The notes under the pieces were generated by a model. It searched no databases. It was not told the DNA's origin and saw only the letters and a program-made list of their open reading frames with translations. The position numbers were made by a program, and so were the translations under genes. This document shows positions 8,530 through 17,808 of a stretch of DNA of 29,068 bases, piece by piece. Source of the stretch: JAAAOZ01 sp964496595 (GTDB taxonomy: Bacteria; Chloroflexota; Anaerolineae; B4-G1; SLSP01); the NCBI GenBank assembly GCA_964496595.1, contig CAZCAI010000044.1:1-29068 (forward strand), in the 5' to 3' direction. How positions within the stretch are numbered: position 1 is the stretch's first letter; every line of letters begins with the position of its first letter.

Positions 8530-9375
8530 TCAGGTTGTGGCCGCTTGCACGGCGGTGAATCCGATAACGCCCGGCCCCAGGTGCGCGCCCAAGACGGGCG
8601 TCACGCCGACGGTGCGCACGATGCCTGCCGGCGGCGCGAGGTGCGCGATCTGCTCTTTGAACGCGGCCGCGCGCTCCGCCGCGTCCGTGTGTAGGACGAT
8701 CAATTGTTCCAGGGGATGGAGCGCCTCGGCGCGCTCGCGCAGCCAATCCATTGCGCGGGCGGTCGTGCGTTTGCGCCCCATCTCGATGTGATCGTCGTTC
8801 ATCGAGAGCAGCGGCTTGATCTGCAATATGGTCCCCATCAGCGATTGAAAGCGCGACAGCCGCCCGCTGCGTTGCAGATAGATGAGGGTGTCCACGGCGG
8901 CGTGGGTGTGGATGCGCGGCGCTTGCGCCTCGATGCGCGCCAAGATGTCGGCCAGCGAGCGCCCCTTGATGGCGGCTTGCGCGGCGGTCAGCGCCTGTAG
9001 TCCCGTGCCGATGGTGAGTTGCCCCGCGTCGATGACGGTCACGGGCGCGGCCTTGAACTCCTCCGCCGCGATGCGCGCCACGTTCACGACGTTGCTCAAG
9101 TGCGCGGAGATGTGAATGGAGAGGATCGCTTCCGCGCCGTCGGCGACGGCTTGCGTGTAGGCCGCGATGAAATTGCCGATGCCCGGCGCCGAGGTCGTCG
9201 GGGGCGGATCGCAGATCGGGAGGCGCGTGTAAAAATCCTCGCGCGCAAGTTCGACGCCGTCGAGGTAACTCTGCCCCCCCATGTTGATGTAGCAAGGAAC
9301 GACGGTGATGTTGTGCGCCGCAACCAGGGAGGCGGGTAAATCGCAGGTGCTATCGGTGATAATCTGAATTGTCAT
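8530..9375 (-). CDS. DegV family fatty-acid-binding protein
   Basis: A 281-residue cytoplasmic protein of the DegV/FakB family, whose characterised members hold a fatty acid for phosphorylation by FakA. Seen here are the N-terminal ITDSTCDLPASL motif, the PTTSAPGIGNF region with the conserved Thr/Ser of the lipid pocket, the IHISAHLSNVVNVAR segment (usually SxxLSGTYQSA), and the closing GPGVIGFTAV. No fakA gene is present in this window. The gene heads a two-gene unit with the DUF1295 membrane protein. The length is normal for the family. Confidence 0.92.
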   Translation of the reverse strand: MTIQIITDSTCDLPASLVAAHNITVVPCYINMGGQSYLDGVELAREDFYTRLPICDPPPTTSAPGIGNFIAAYTQAVADGAEAILSIHISAHLSNVVNVARIAAEEFKAAPVTVIDAGQLTIGTGLQALTAAQAAIKGRSLADILARIEAQAPRIHTHAAVDTLIYLQRSGRLSRFQSLMGTILQIKPLLSMNDDHIEMGRKRTTARAMDWLRERAEALHPLEQLIVLHTDAAERAAAFKEQIAHLAPPAGIVRTVGVTPVLGAHLGPGVIGFTAVQAATT

Positions 9376-9436
9376 AGGTTCACCTCGTTATCATTTGCAT
9401 TTTCGTTGGGTAGGAGTGATATCAGGTGTTGATTTA

Positions 9437-9464
9437 AGAATACACCGTTAAACTTTATTGTCCA
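9437..9464 (-). promoter_or_regulatory. Candidate promoter of the degV-DUF1295 unit
   Basis: The minus strand reads TGGACA (9464-9459), a 16-base spacer and TATTCT (9442-9437), with five and four matches to the consensus hexamers, about 60 bases upstream of degV. Moderate support only. Confidence 0.35.
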
Positions 9465-9566
9465 GAGTGTAATATCTTAGGTTCTTGTATGAGCCAATGG
9501 GAATTCGAAGCAGATCGACAGGAAAAATCGCTCTCGCTACCTCAGAACCTGCTTAAGCGTGTTCAA

Positions 9567-9655
9567 GGCAAACGAAGCCGGGGTTGATGTGCGTGTCAAA
9601 CCGTGTAGCGCGCAACCTCGTACATCTCAGACCCCTTAGGTCTGCTTCGTTTGCC
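9567..9655. repeat. Inverted-repeat element between divergent genes
   Basis: GGCAAACGAAGC (9567-9578) and its exact reverse complement (9644-9655) bound 65 bases. A second, inner hairpin CAGACC-CCTTA-GGTCTG (9628-9644) adjoins the right arm. The element lies in the 384-base gap between degV (-) and the PHP/Cache gene (+). It resembles a small non-autonomous palindromic element or a strong structured leader. The rest of that gap shows only the candidate degV promoter. Confidence 0.55.
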
Positions 9656-9759
9656 CCCAATGAGATAAATTGGACATGAGGCTGAGTTAAGGTAGCATGA
9701 GTCTGTCGTCCGTAGTTGTCCGTAACAGAAAAACAAAGTTCGCCCCAGAGGGATATGTG

Positions 9760-12700
9760 ATGGCTGATAACAACCAGTTGCCTCGCTCCAAACAGCGCGA
9801 TACCGTGCTGGTCGACCTGCACTGCCACTCCGATGCCAGCGACGGCTACTACGCGCCGGCGGATGTGGTCGAATTGTTGGCCCAGGCAGGCGTGGAGTAC
9901 GCGGCCCTCTCCGATCACCAGACCCTCGCCGGCCTCCAGACATTCCACGAAGCGGCCCTGCGCCACGGCATCACCGAGATCGCCGGCCTGGAACTGGTCG
10001 CCGCGTTCGAAGGGCAGGAGATTCACCTGCTGGCCTACGGCTTCGACCCGGAGAGCATAGCGCTGCATCGCGTGCTCGACCGTACGCCGAGCGCCGAACA
10101 CGCCATCGCCGCCATCCACACGGCGGGCGGCCTCGCCTTCCTGGCCCATCCGCTGCATACCGAGTGGACGGGCGCGGCGCTGGATGCGGCCGTCGAAAAG
10201 CTCGTATCCGCCGGGCTGGATGGCCTGGAGGCGTTCTACAAACCGTATCCCGCCGAGGCGCAGGGGCGGCTGGCCGATCTGGCAGATCGCTTCGGCATTC
10301 TCACCTGCGCGGGCAGCGACTATCACGGCCCCAATCAGGGCGAACCCGGCGTCGCGATGCCCATCGCCCGCTGGAAACGATTCCGCGAGGCGCTCGGCGA
10401 GCATGCCCGCAACGGCAAGCACGTCCCCGCGCCGCCCCCGGCCTCCCCGCCGCCCGAGACGGCCCGCATCGACTGGCGCTGGCTCTTTCTGCGCATCGTC
10501 CTTCCCGCCCTGCTGGTCATCGGCGTCTTCGTCGCCCTGATCTTCGCGTTTCTGATCCCCACAATGGAGCAACGCCTCCTCGACCGCAAGCGGGAGATGG
10601 CCGCCGAGCTGACCAATTCCGCGTGGAGTATCCTCGAGGACTATCACCGCGAAGTGGAGGCCGGGGAACTGTCCCTGGCGCAGGCGCAACAGGCCGCTAT
10701 CGAGCGCGTCCGTGGCCTGCGCTATGGGCCGGAGGATAAGGATTACTTCTGGATTACGGACATGCACCCGCGCATGGTGATGCACCCCTATCGGCGCGAT
10801 TTGGACGGGGAAGATCTGACCGATTTTACCGATCCCGATGGCGTGCGGCCTTTCGTCCAGTTTGTAGAAGCCGTGCGCGATGGCTCCTCCGGCTACGTCC
10901 GCTACGTCTGGCAGTGGCAGGACGATCCCGACCGGCTGGAAGCGAAGGAGTCCTACGTGCGGGCCTTCGCGCCCTGGGGCTGGATCATCGGGTCGGGACT
11001 GTACGTGGATGATGTCCAACAGGAGATCTCGGCCATCACCGGGCGGATGGTGGATGCATCCTTTATCGTCACCGTGATCGCGGCGGGGTTGCTGCTGGCC
11101 ATCGCCTATCAGAGCTTGCAGGCGGAGCGCCAACGCAGTGCGGCGGAGCGGGAGCTGCGCCGCTCGCACGAGCGCTATCGCGCGCTGGTCGAATCCTCCA
11201 CCGGCGGGACGCTGCTCCTGCTGAATGGACGCTGCACCTATGCTAACCGCGCGCTGTTAGATGTGCTCGGCTACTCGCCCACGGAGCTGGCCTTCCTGGA
11301 TCTGCAAGACCTGGTCTCGGTGGAGCATCACGATCCCGCCGCCAAAAGCCTGGCACGCATCCTCAACGGCGAGGAGGTGCGCGAGCCATTCGAGGCGCGC
11401 CTCCATCGCAAGAACGGCTTGACCGCGCCGGTGCTGCTCTCGGCCACCGCCGTCTTCTTCTCCGGGCGGCAGGGGATGATCCTCAGCGTGCAAGACCTCA
11501 CCCGACATCGCGCATTGCAATCCGACGCCGAGCGCGAGCGGTTGATCTCCCAACTCCAGACCTCGTTCCTCTTCCTGACCGAGTCGGTGCGTGATGTGAT
11601 GCGCGAGCCGCTCGCCTGCGCACTCGATACGCCCATCGCGCGGGCGGTGCGGATGATGAGCCGCGCGGAGACGGATGCCATTGTCGTCAGCGCGCCGGGC
11701 GGCGAGTTGGTAGGGATGGTCACGGATCACGACATCCGCGAGCGGGTGGTGGCCGCCGGGCTGGATGCGCAACTGCCGGTAGCGCGGATTATGAGCGCGC
11801 CCCTGGCGACGGTCAGCGAGCAAGCCCCGCTCTTCGAGGCGTTCCTGTTGGAGCGCGAGCACAATGTCCATCACCTGGCGGTGACGGATAGCGCGGGCGC
11901 GCTGGTGGGCATCATCCAGAGCAGCCGCGCGCTCCAGCCGGATCAGTACACGCTGGTGGCATTCACCTACCAGATCCGCCACGCGCAGACCCTGGGCGAA
12001 TTGGCCGACTGCTACGACCGGATGCCCACGCTCATCGAGACTCTGGTTGAATCCGGCGCGCTGCCGCAGAATCTGTGCTACGTGACCACCTCTGTCTCCG
12101 ACGCCATCACACGCCGGGTGATCGCGCTGGCGCTGGAGCAATTGGGGCCGGCGCCGCAGCCCTTCGCCTTCGTCGCCCTGGGCAGCGAAGCGCGGCAGGA
12201 GCAGACGCTGGCGACCGATCAAGATAACGCCCTGATCTACGCCGATCCGCCGCCGGAGAAGACCGCCCCCGTCGCTGAGTACTTCCACCGGCTTGGCGAG
12301 TTGATCTGCGACGGCCTCGACCGCGTGGGCTACCGGTACTGCAAGGGCGAGGTGATGGCGAAGAATTCGCAGTGGAATCAACCCCTTTCCCAATGGAAGC
12401 AGTACGCGGCGGAATGGATCGCGGAGCCGGACAAGCACGCCCTGGCGAAGTGCAACGTCTTTCTGGATCACCGCTGCATCTACGGCGACGATGCGCTGGT
12501 GAGCGCGTGGTGGGCGCACATCACCCAGAGCCTGGACGCGCACCCGGCCTTCTTCGCCTATATAGCGCGGAGCACACTCGCCTACAAGCCGCCCCTCAGT
12601 CTATTCGGGAAAATCGTGACCGGGTCATCGGGCGAATCGCCGCACACGTTCGACATCAAAGAGGCGATGCTGCCCATCATCAACTTCGCGCGACTCTACG

Positions 12701-12990
12701 CGCTCCGGCATCATCTGGAGGAGACCAACACCTTCGACCGGTTGGCTCGGCTCGCGGAGTTGGGCGTGCTCCAGGAAGAGAGCTATCGCAGCATCAGCCA
12801 GGCGTACAGTCACCTGATGCACCTGCGCTATCGCCACCAAGTCGAGCGGATCAAGGCGGGCCAGGCGCCGGATAACGCCATCAATCCGAAGGCCCTCTCG
12901 CGGATTGAGGTGGGCATATTGAAGAACACCTTCTCCCAGATCTCGCTGATCCAGAAGAAGGTGGGGTTTGATTTTCGGGTGACAGGGTGA
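9760..12990 (+). CDS. Multidomain sensor: PHP phosphoesterase, Cache, PAS, CBS pair, DUF294 nucleotidyltransferase
   Basis: A 1076-residue membrane protein. In order: a PHP metal-dependent phosphoesterase domain (about 15-225) with H21, H23, D52, H53, E78, H130, D187 and H189 as likely metal ligands; membrane segment 1 (about 240-267); a Cache sensor domain (about 268-427: YFWITDMHPRMVMHPY, GWIIGSGLYVDDV); membrane segment 2 (about 430-452); a PAS domain (about 470-587); a CBS pair (about 607-727); and a DUF294-type nucleotidyltransferase with GSEARQEQTLATDQDNAL (808-825), followed by its helical DUF294 C-terminal domain. The PHP domain is predicted cytoplasmic and the Cache domain extracytoplasmic. 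The start at 9760 is chosen for GAGGG seven to eight bases upstream; ATG 9697 would add 21 residues. It stands alone. Individual domains are clear; the signal and substrate are unknown. Confidence 0.9.
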   Translation: MADNNQLPRSKQRDTVLVDLHCHSDASDGYYAPADVVELLAQAGVEYAALSDHQTLAGLQTFHEAALRHGITEIAGLELVAAFEGQEIHLLAYGFDPESIALHRVLDRTPSAEHAIAAIHTAGGLAFLAHPLHTEWTGAALDAAVEKLVSAGLDGLEAFYKPYPAEAQGRLADLADRFGILTCAGSDYHGPNQGEPGVAMPIARWKRFREALGEHARNGKHVPAPPPASPPPETARIDWRWLFLRIVLPALLVIGVFVALIFAFLIPTMEQRLLDRKREMAAELTNSAWSILEDYHREVEAGELSLAQAQQAAIERVRGLRYGPEDKDYFWITDMHPRMVMHPYRRDLDGEDLTDFTDPDGVRPFVQFVEAVRDGSSGYVRYVWQWQDDPDRLEAKESYVRAFAPWGWIIGSGLYVDDVQQEISAITGRMVDASFIVTVIAAGLLLAIAYQSLQAERQRSAAERELRRSHERYRALVESSTGGTLLLLNGRCTYANRALLDVLGYSPTELAFLDLQDLVSVEHHDPAAKSLARILNGEEVREPFEARLHRKNGLTAPVLLSATAVFFSGRQGMILSVQDLTRHRALQSDAERERLISQLQTSFLFLTESVRDVMREPLACALDTPIARAVRMMSRAETDAIVVSAPGGELVGMVTDHDIRERVVAAGLDAQLPVARIMSAPLATVSEQAPLFEAFLLEREHNVHHLAVTDSAGALVGIIQSSRALQPDQYTLVAFTYQIRHAQTLGELADCYDRMPTLIETLVESGALPQNLCYVTTSVSDAITRRVIALALEQLGPAPQPFAFVALGSEARQEQTLATDQDNALIYADPPPEKTAPVAEYFHRLGELICDGLDRVGYRYCKGEVMAKNSQWNQPLSQWKQYAAEWIAEPDKHALAKCNVFLDHRCIYGDDALVSAWWAHITQSLDAHPAFFAYIARSTLAYKPPLSLFGKIVTGSSGESPHTFDIKEAMLPIINFARLYALRHHLEETNTFDRLARLAELGVLQEESYRSISQAYSHLMHLRYRHQVERIKAGQAPDNAINPKALSRIEVGILKNTFSQISLIQKKVGFDFRVTG

Positions 12991-13008
12991 GGGGGATTGC
13001 TCCAGCCC

Positions 13009-15636
13009 CTAAAGGTTCTTGCTCGACCTGGGATTCAGCGTGCGCTCCAGTGCGTAGCCCACCAACGAAAACGCCAGCCCTGTCACCATTAAAATGATGC
13101 CCGGCAGCAGGATCAGATGATACGGGCCGACAAAGACATTCTTCGAGAAGGCCGAGTAGATTAATTTTCCCCATGTCGGCAGAACGGGATCACTCAGGCC
13201 GAGAAAGGCCAGCGCGGATTCCAAGAACACGTAGCTCGGCACGAGGATCACCATTTTGGAGATCATTACCGATGCGATATGGGGAATCATGTAATTGAAG
13301 ATGATGCGCCAATCGCTCGCCCCATAAGCGCTGGCTGCCTCGATGTAGAGGGCGTGCTTTGTTTGCAAGAAGGTAGCCCGGAAGCTCTTGAGATCACTCC
13401 CGAAGATGCTCAGCAACACCACCACGCCGAGCAAGACCCAGAAGCTCTTGGAATAGAGGGTGAAAATCATCAAGCTGACGGGCAGGAAGGGCAGCACCAT
13501 ATTCACCTCGGTGATGCGCTGCAGGAGCGCGTCCAGCCAGCCGCCGAACCATGCCCCTATTGCCGCCAGGAGCGTCGTGGAAAGCGTAGCGCCGATGGCG
13601 CCCAACAACCCGAAGGCCAACGCCGCCCCTGTGCCCCACAGCACAGCGATCATCAAGTCCCGGCGCCGGCCATCGGTTCCCGCCAAGCCGTGGACTTTTC
13701 CGTAGATGATGAATTCCACATCCAACTCCATCGGCTCCTCGAACAGTAGGCCGCTGATGTGTAGCTCGTATTCGCCCTTGAGCGGCGTGAGCGTCTCCGC
13801 CGCCGGATCGGCGAACAGCGCCTCTTCCGGCGCCACCCCATCGAGCCGCCGGAGCAAGCGATCGTCATACGCGAAGCGATAGGCATCCTCGCCCGTGGCG
13901 ATTACCTCCCCCAGGCGAATCTCGCGCCCGTCGGGCGTGCGCCAACTCAGCGAGATGTGCGGCGCGCGCTCCACCGGGATGGTGTGCAGATAGGCGGTCA
14001 TCTCGGAGGGGAAGCGATCATACGGATACTCGAAAGGGATAGTCAGGTTTATCTCGGTCATCTCCGGCGAGTGGACGATGACCTCGCGCTTGATGGAACC
14101 CGCCTCATCAGATTGGGGTTCAATGAACGAGGAGCCAGCGGCTAAGAACTTATTGACTGATGGTCCCTCTCGATCCGGGGCCGGCCGGCTATCTAAGAGC
14201 ATCGTGCGCGGCAGAAGATCGGAGGTGAACACATCGAACCAGACCGGCGGCGCGTTCCTGGGATGTTGATACCAGGTAGCCTGATCGCCGCGCCAGAGTA
14301 CGACGGCCTCTTCGTAAGGAATGGCGATCACGGCATAGATGGCCACACCGATCATAAAAGCGATGAGCGCCAGGCCGACTAACGCCGAGGGATAGCGGGC
14401 CAGATCGCGCCAGAGCCGATGAAGGCTCTGGCTGAGATGGCGGCCCACCTCCCGTATATTGGCAGCCAGCGCGCCGAGATCGGGAAACCTCAGCCGGGGG
14501 AGCGCGGGCCAGCGCAGCGCGCGCCGCCGCGCTGGGGCCTCGAACTGCGCATCCCCACCGATGCGCACGCGAGGATCGACCAGCGCGTAGGCAATATCCA
14601 AGAAGAAGACGGTCAGTGCGAGGAGATAGGCGAAGACGACCACAATCGCCAAAATCATAGGAATATCGAAGGCCCCCAGGGCCTGAACGAACAATTTGCC
14701 GATGCCCTGCACATTGAAAAAGTACTCCAACACGATCACCTCCTGCCACAAGCTGGTCAGGAGCAAAGCGAAGTTAGTGAGCACGGCGGGCAACGTCGGA
14801 CGCAGGATATAGCGTCGTTCTAACATCCAGCGCGGCAGCCCCTTGGCCTTAGCTAAGTTCACATAATCCTCGTCATAATGGAGCATAAAAAAGGCCCGCC
14901 AGGCGAAGACGCTCTGGAAAAACTTGCTCAGGAAGATGGAGAGCATCGGCAGCAGCATGTGTTGTAAGATAAGGATCACGTAAGACCACCGGAACTCTGT
15001 GGGCCAGGCATCGAAGCGCGCGGTGATAAAGTGCAGGCCCGCCCACGGGATCTGAATGGCGAGCACGGTCAGGAGGATACCGTAGACCCAGGGTGGCGCC
15101 GACGAGAGTGGCAAGAGCACAACGACAATCCGATCCAGCCAACCATTTTGGGTATGGGTCAACATTAAGGCGGCCCCAATACTGGTGAAGAAAAGCAGCA
15201 AATTCGCCGTCCCAAAGAGTAACAGCGTGCGCGGCAGGCTATCTAAGATGTGCGCGCGTACATCCTGAGTATATTCCCCCGCGAATCGGATGCGTCCCAT
15301 CCTGGACCTGCCCCAATCGAGGGTCAGCGCGCGCGTGACCCAGCGCACCGTGCGTAACAAGAACGGCTGGTTCATTCCCTGGGCATCCAAGATCGCGTCC
15401 ACCGTTTCATTCAAGTAGGCCGCGCGCTCTTCCGCCGTCAAACTTTGCGCGTACTCGTCGCCGCGCATAGACATGCCCACCGCGAACGCCGTGTTGGCGC
15501 GGATGACCTCATCCACATATCCTCCCATATTGGCGATGAAGGTGGTTAAGAAGACACTGATGACGACCATGGCGGCCAGCGTCACCAGGCGAGCGCTGAT
15601 GTATCGAGCGAGACGTATCAGAGTTTTGGGAGGCAT
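13009..15636 (-). CDS. Fused DppB-DppC-type peptide ABC transporter permease
   Basis: An 875-residue protein joining two permease subunits that are normally separate. The first half (about 1-360) is DppB-like: an N-terminal membrane helix, an extracytoplasmic segment, then the membrane domain with the EAA-like loop YVNLAKAKGLPRWMLERRYILRPTLPAVLTN. A linker of about 60 residues rich in Arg/Pro/Ala follows. The second half (about 415-875) is DppC-like, with loop YIEAASAYGASDWRIIFNYMIPH and a periplasmic insertion of roughly 190 residues after its first helix. Both loops that dock onto the ATPase are present, so the fusion could act as a complete membrane core. No ATPase or binding-protein gene is nearby. 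The reading frame is intact across the junction. AGGA lies eight bases before the ATG. Confidence 0.88.
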   Translation of the reverse strand: MPPKTLIRLARYISARLVTLAAMVVISVFLTTFIANMGGYVDEVIRANTAFAVGMSMRGDEYAQSLTAEERAAYLNETVDAILDAQGMNQPFLLRTVRWVTRALTLDWGRSRMGRIRFAGEYTQDVRAHILDSLPRTLLLFGTANLLLFFTSIGAALMLTHTQNGWLDRIVVVLLPLSSAPPWVYGILLTVLAIQIPWAGLHFITARFDAWPTEFRWSYVILILQHMLLPMLSIFLSKFFQSVFAWRAFFMLHYDEDYVNLAKAKGLPRWMLERRYILRPTLPAVLTNFALLLTSLWQEVIVLEYFFNVQGIGKLFVQALGAFDIPMILAIVVVFAYLLALTVFFLDIAYALVDPRVRIGGDAQFEAPARRRALRWPALPRLRFPDLGALAANIREVGRHLSQSLHRLWRDLARYPSALVGLALIAFMIGVAIYAVIAIPYEEAVVLWRGDQATWYQHPRNAPPVWFDVFTSDLLPRTMLLDSRPAPDREGPSVNKFLAAGSSFIEPQSDEAGSIKREVIVHSPEMTEINLTIPFEYPYDRFPSEMTAYLHTIPVERAPHISLSWRTPDGREIRLGEVIATGEDAYRFAYDDRLLRRLDGVAPEEALFADPAAETLTPLKGEYELHISGLLFEEPMELDVEFIIYGKVHGLAGTDGRRRDLMIAVLWGTGAALAFGLLGAIGATLSTTLLAAIGAWFGGWLDALLQRITEVNMVLPFLPVSLMIFTLYSKSFWVLLGVVVLLSIFGSDLKSFRATFLQTKHALYIEAASAYGASDWRIIFNYMIPHIASVMISKMVILVPSYVFLESALAFLGLSDPVLPTWGKLIYSAFSKNVFVGPYHLILLPGIILMVTGLAFSLVGYALERTLNPRSSKNL

Positions 15637-15658
15637 AGATTGGTCCTTTCAGATATAC

Positions 15659-15691
15659 AAATGCGACGCACCTTGATAGTGCGTCGCATTT
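15659..15691 (-). terminator. Strong hairpin between symporter and permease genes
   Basis: A perfect 13-bp stem (15659-15671 with 15679-15691) has a seven-base loop. It lies 15 bases after the symporter stop and 23 bases before the permease start. The T-run after the stem is short (TTT then GTATAT) on the minus strand and TTTT on the plus strand. It probably terminates or attenuates transcription from the DUF485-symporter unit. Confidence 0.6.
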
Positions 15692-15705
15692 TGGGTGTGT
15701 GGAAA

Positions 15706-17799
15706 TCAGTTCGTGATGGCTGGTCGACGGCTCTTCTGCGCGGTGAGCAACGACACGCCTATCAATACAATAAAGCTGAGCGGAATCGAGACGATGCCGG
15801 GTTGGTTGATGGGCATCGGCGCGGTGGCCGGGTTAAGGCCGTAGCGCGTCCACATATCCGGGCTGAGCAGGATCAAGCCGACGGACGCGATGATGCCCAC
15901 CAGAATCGAGGCGATGATGCCCTGCGCGGTGGTCTTCTTCCAGAAGAGCGTCAGCAGCAGCGCGGGGAGGTTGGCCGAGGCGGCCACGGCGAACGCCCAT
16001 CCCACCAGGAACGAGACGTTCATATCACGGAACGCAATGCCGAGCACGATGCCGATAACGCCGACCACCACGGCCACGATCCGTCCGACGCGCACCTTCG
16101 CGTTGTCGGAGAATTCGCGGCGGAGCAGGTTGCCCATCAAATCGTGCGCCACCGCGCCCGAAGCGGCCATAATCAGGCCGGAGACCGTCGCCAGCACGGT
16201 GGTAAAGGCGATGCCGGAGATCATTGCAAAGAGCACCTCGCCGAAGCTGCGGGCCAGCAGCGGCGCGCTCATATTGCTGGTCTCTGGATTCAGCGCGCCG
16301 CTCGCCACCGCGCCTACGCCTAGATAAAGGGTGAGGATGTAGAAGATGCCAATCCCCGCGATGGCGACGATGGTGGATTTGCGGGCGGCGTCGGCGCTGG
16401 CGACGGTGTAGTAGCGGATGAGGACGTGCGGCAGGGCCGAGGTCCCCATAAAGAGCGCCAGCATCAGCGAGATAAAGTTCAGCCGGTTGAGCAACGTCGT
16501 GCTCGCTGGCTCGCCAGGCTGCGGTTCGAGCGGGAACATCAGGCCGGGCCGCATAAAGGTCGCCCCGGAGACGGACTTCTCATAGTGAATCGTGACCTGC
16601 TCTCCGGCCTCGGTGGTGAAGGCGACGTTGCGCGGGCGCTGCACGACGGTATCCTGGTTCGAGAAGACGCTCACCAGCCGCAGCGGATCGAGGTGGCCGG
16701 TGCTGTCGCCGTAAGCGGCGGGCAGTTCAGAGACCCCGCCCATCTGCCGGAGCCGGTTCGCGGCATCCTCCGGCGCGCCGTTGACCAGCGCCGTCCCGTC
16801 GGGAAGCACGGCCCGGTACTGCGTCTCGACCAGATGCAGCGTTCCATCGGCGGCCTCCTCCAGTCGCCACCAATCCTCGATGCGGATGTGGGGATGGCCG
16901 TCCACCATCTCCAGCGACCACCCGGCGAGCGGCCCGACGGCGGTGTGGAAGTGCGGCGTGCGGCCTTTGATGCTGGCCGTGTACCCATCCCCGGTCTCGG
17001 CCAGGGAGGGGACGAGGCGCGACACGCGATAGAAGACCACGCTTTCCTCTCCCGTGTAGCGATCCAGCACCGCGTGCCGCCCCACCACCCGCGCGTCGTC
17101 CCACGGCAAAATCAGATCGTCGCCGGTCATCTCGACGGCGATTTCGGCATAGCGGTAGCTTTCCAGCCCGGCCACGCCCTCTTCCAGCGGCAACTCCGCC
17201 GTGTTCACGCCGCGCAGGAGGACGGCGACGGTGAGCACCGTGGCGAAAATCAGCAGCAGGCCGCCGTTGAAGAACTGCACCCAGGTCGTGGACGTCATCC
17301 CGCCGCCGGCCACAATCAGAATCACCACCGAGCCAACGAGAATCACGCCCCAGTGGTGCGGGATGCCGAGCAGCGGTTCTACCAGCACGCCTGCGCCTAC
17401 CATCTGCGGGATGAGGTAGAAGAGTGAGACGACGAGCACACTCAGGCCCGCCGCCAGTTGGATGCCCGGATGCTTGAAGGTGCTGTTCAGCGCATCGGGA
17501 AAGGTGAACGTGCCCCGGCGCTTCATCGGCTCGGCAATGACGAACAGGGCGATGATCCATCCTGCCAGAAAGCCGATGGAGTAGAGGAAGCCATCGTAGC
17601 CGAAGAACGCGATGAGGCCGCAGATGCCCAAGAAGCTCGCCACCGACAGATACCCGCCGGCAAAGGCGATGCCGTTAATCGTCCACGGCACGGAGCCGTG
17701 GGCGACGAAGTAGCCGCCGACGCCGCGCGCGCGACGACTGGTATACGACGAAATTGCCAACACAATGCCTACGAAGATTACAAAGACTGCGATAGCCAT
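15706..17799 (-). CDS. Sodium:solute (cation/acetate-type) symporter with large insertion
   Basis: A 697-residue member of the solute:sodium symporter family, closest in pattern to the acetate permease ActP. Typical segments are YFVAHGSVPWTINGIAFAGGYLSVASFLG near the N-terminus, GAGVLVEPLLGIPHHWG, GGGMTSTTWVQ, ALFMGTSALPHVLIRYYTV and VLATVSGLIMAASGAVAHDL. ActP proteins are near 550 aa. Here about 215 residues (roughly 200-420) are inserted between two membrane helices and are rich in beta-forming, polar sequence, so they likely make a folded extracytoplasmic domain. The gene follows the DUF485 gene by nine bases, the same pairing as yjcH-actP in E. coli. GGGGAG precedes the ATG. Acetate or another small carboxylate is the likely substrate, by family only. 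Confidence 0.88.
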   Translation of the reverse strand: MAIAVFVIFVGIVLAISSYTSRRARGVGGYFVAHGSVPWTINGIAFAGGYLSVASFLGICGLIAFFGYDGFLYSIGFLAGWIIALFVIAEPMKRRGTFTFPDALNSTFKHPGIQLAAGLSVLVVSLFYLIPQMVGAGVLVEPLLGIPHHWGVILVGSVVILIVAGGGMTSTTWVQFFNGGLLLIFATVLTVAVLLRGVNTAELPLEEGVAGLESYRYAEIAVEMTGDDLILPWDDARVVGRHAVLDRYTGEESVVFYRVSRLVPSLAETGDGYTASIKGRTPHFHTAVGPLAGWSLEMVDGHPHIRIEDWWRLEEAADGTLHLVETQYRAVLPDGTALVNGAPEDAANRLRQMGGVSELPAAYGDSTGHLDPLRLVSVFSNQDTVVQRPRNVAFTTEAGEQVTIHYEKSVSGATFMRPGLMFPLEPQPGEPASTTLLNRLNFISLMLALFMGTSALPHVLIRYYTVASADAARKSTIVAIAGIGIFYILTLYLGVGAVASGALNPETSNMSAPLLARSFGEVLFAMISGIAFTTVLATVSGLIMAASGAVAHDLMGNLLRREFSDNAKVRVGRIVAVVVGVIGIVLGIAFRDMNVSFLVGWAFAVAASANLPALLLTLFWKKTTAQGIIASILVGIIASVGLILLSPDMWTRYGLNPATAPMPINQPGIVSIPLSFIVLIGVSLLTAQKSRRPAITN

Positions 17800-17808
17800 T
17801 GATCTCCC

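Noticed and set aside
8522..9295. 257-codon frame overlapping degV in another frame
   Set aside because: The translation is almost only Arg, His, Ala and Gly; the DegV frame carries all family motifs.
9553..11169. 538-codon open frame on the minus strand opposite the PHP/Cache gene
   Set aside because: It lies wholly against a well-supported gene with recognisable domains, shows no family pattern itself, and is the sort of long antisense frame that GC-rich coding sequence produces.
11257..12543. 428-codon minus-strand frame
   Set aside because: Antisense of the PAS-CBS-DUF294 part; low-complexity Arg/Gly/Leu-rich translation with no domain.
16426..17427. 333-codon plus-strand frame
   Set aside because: Antisense of the symporter gene; composition typical of a shadow frame.
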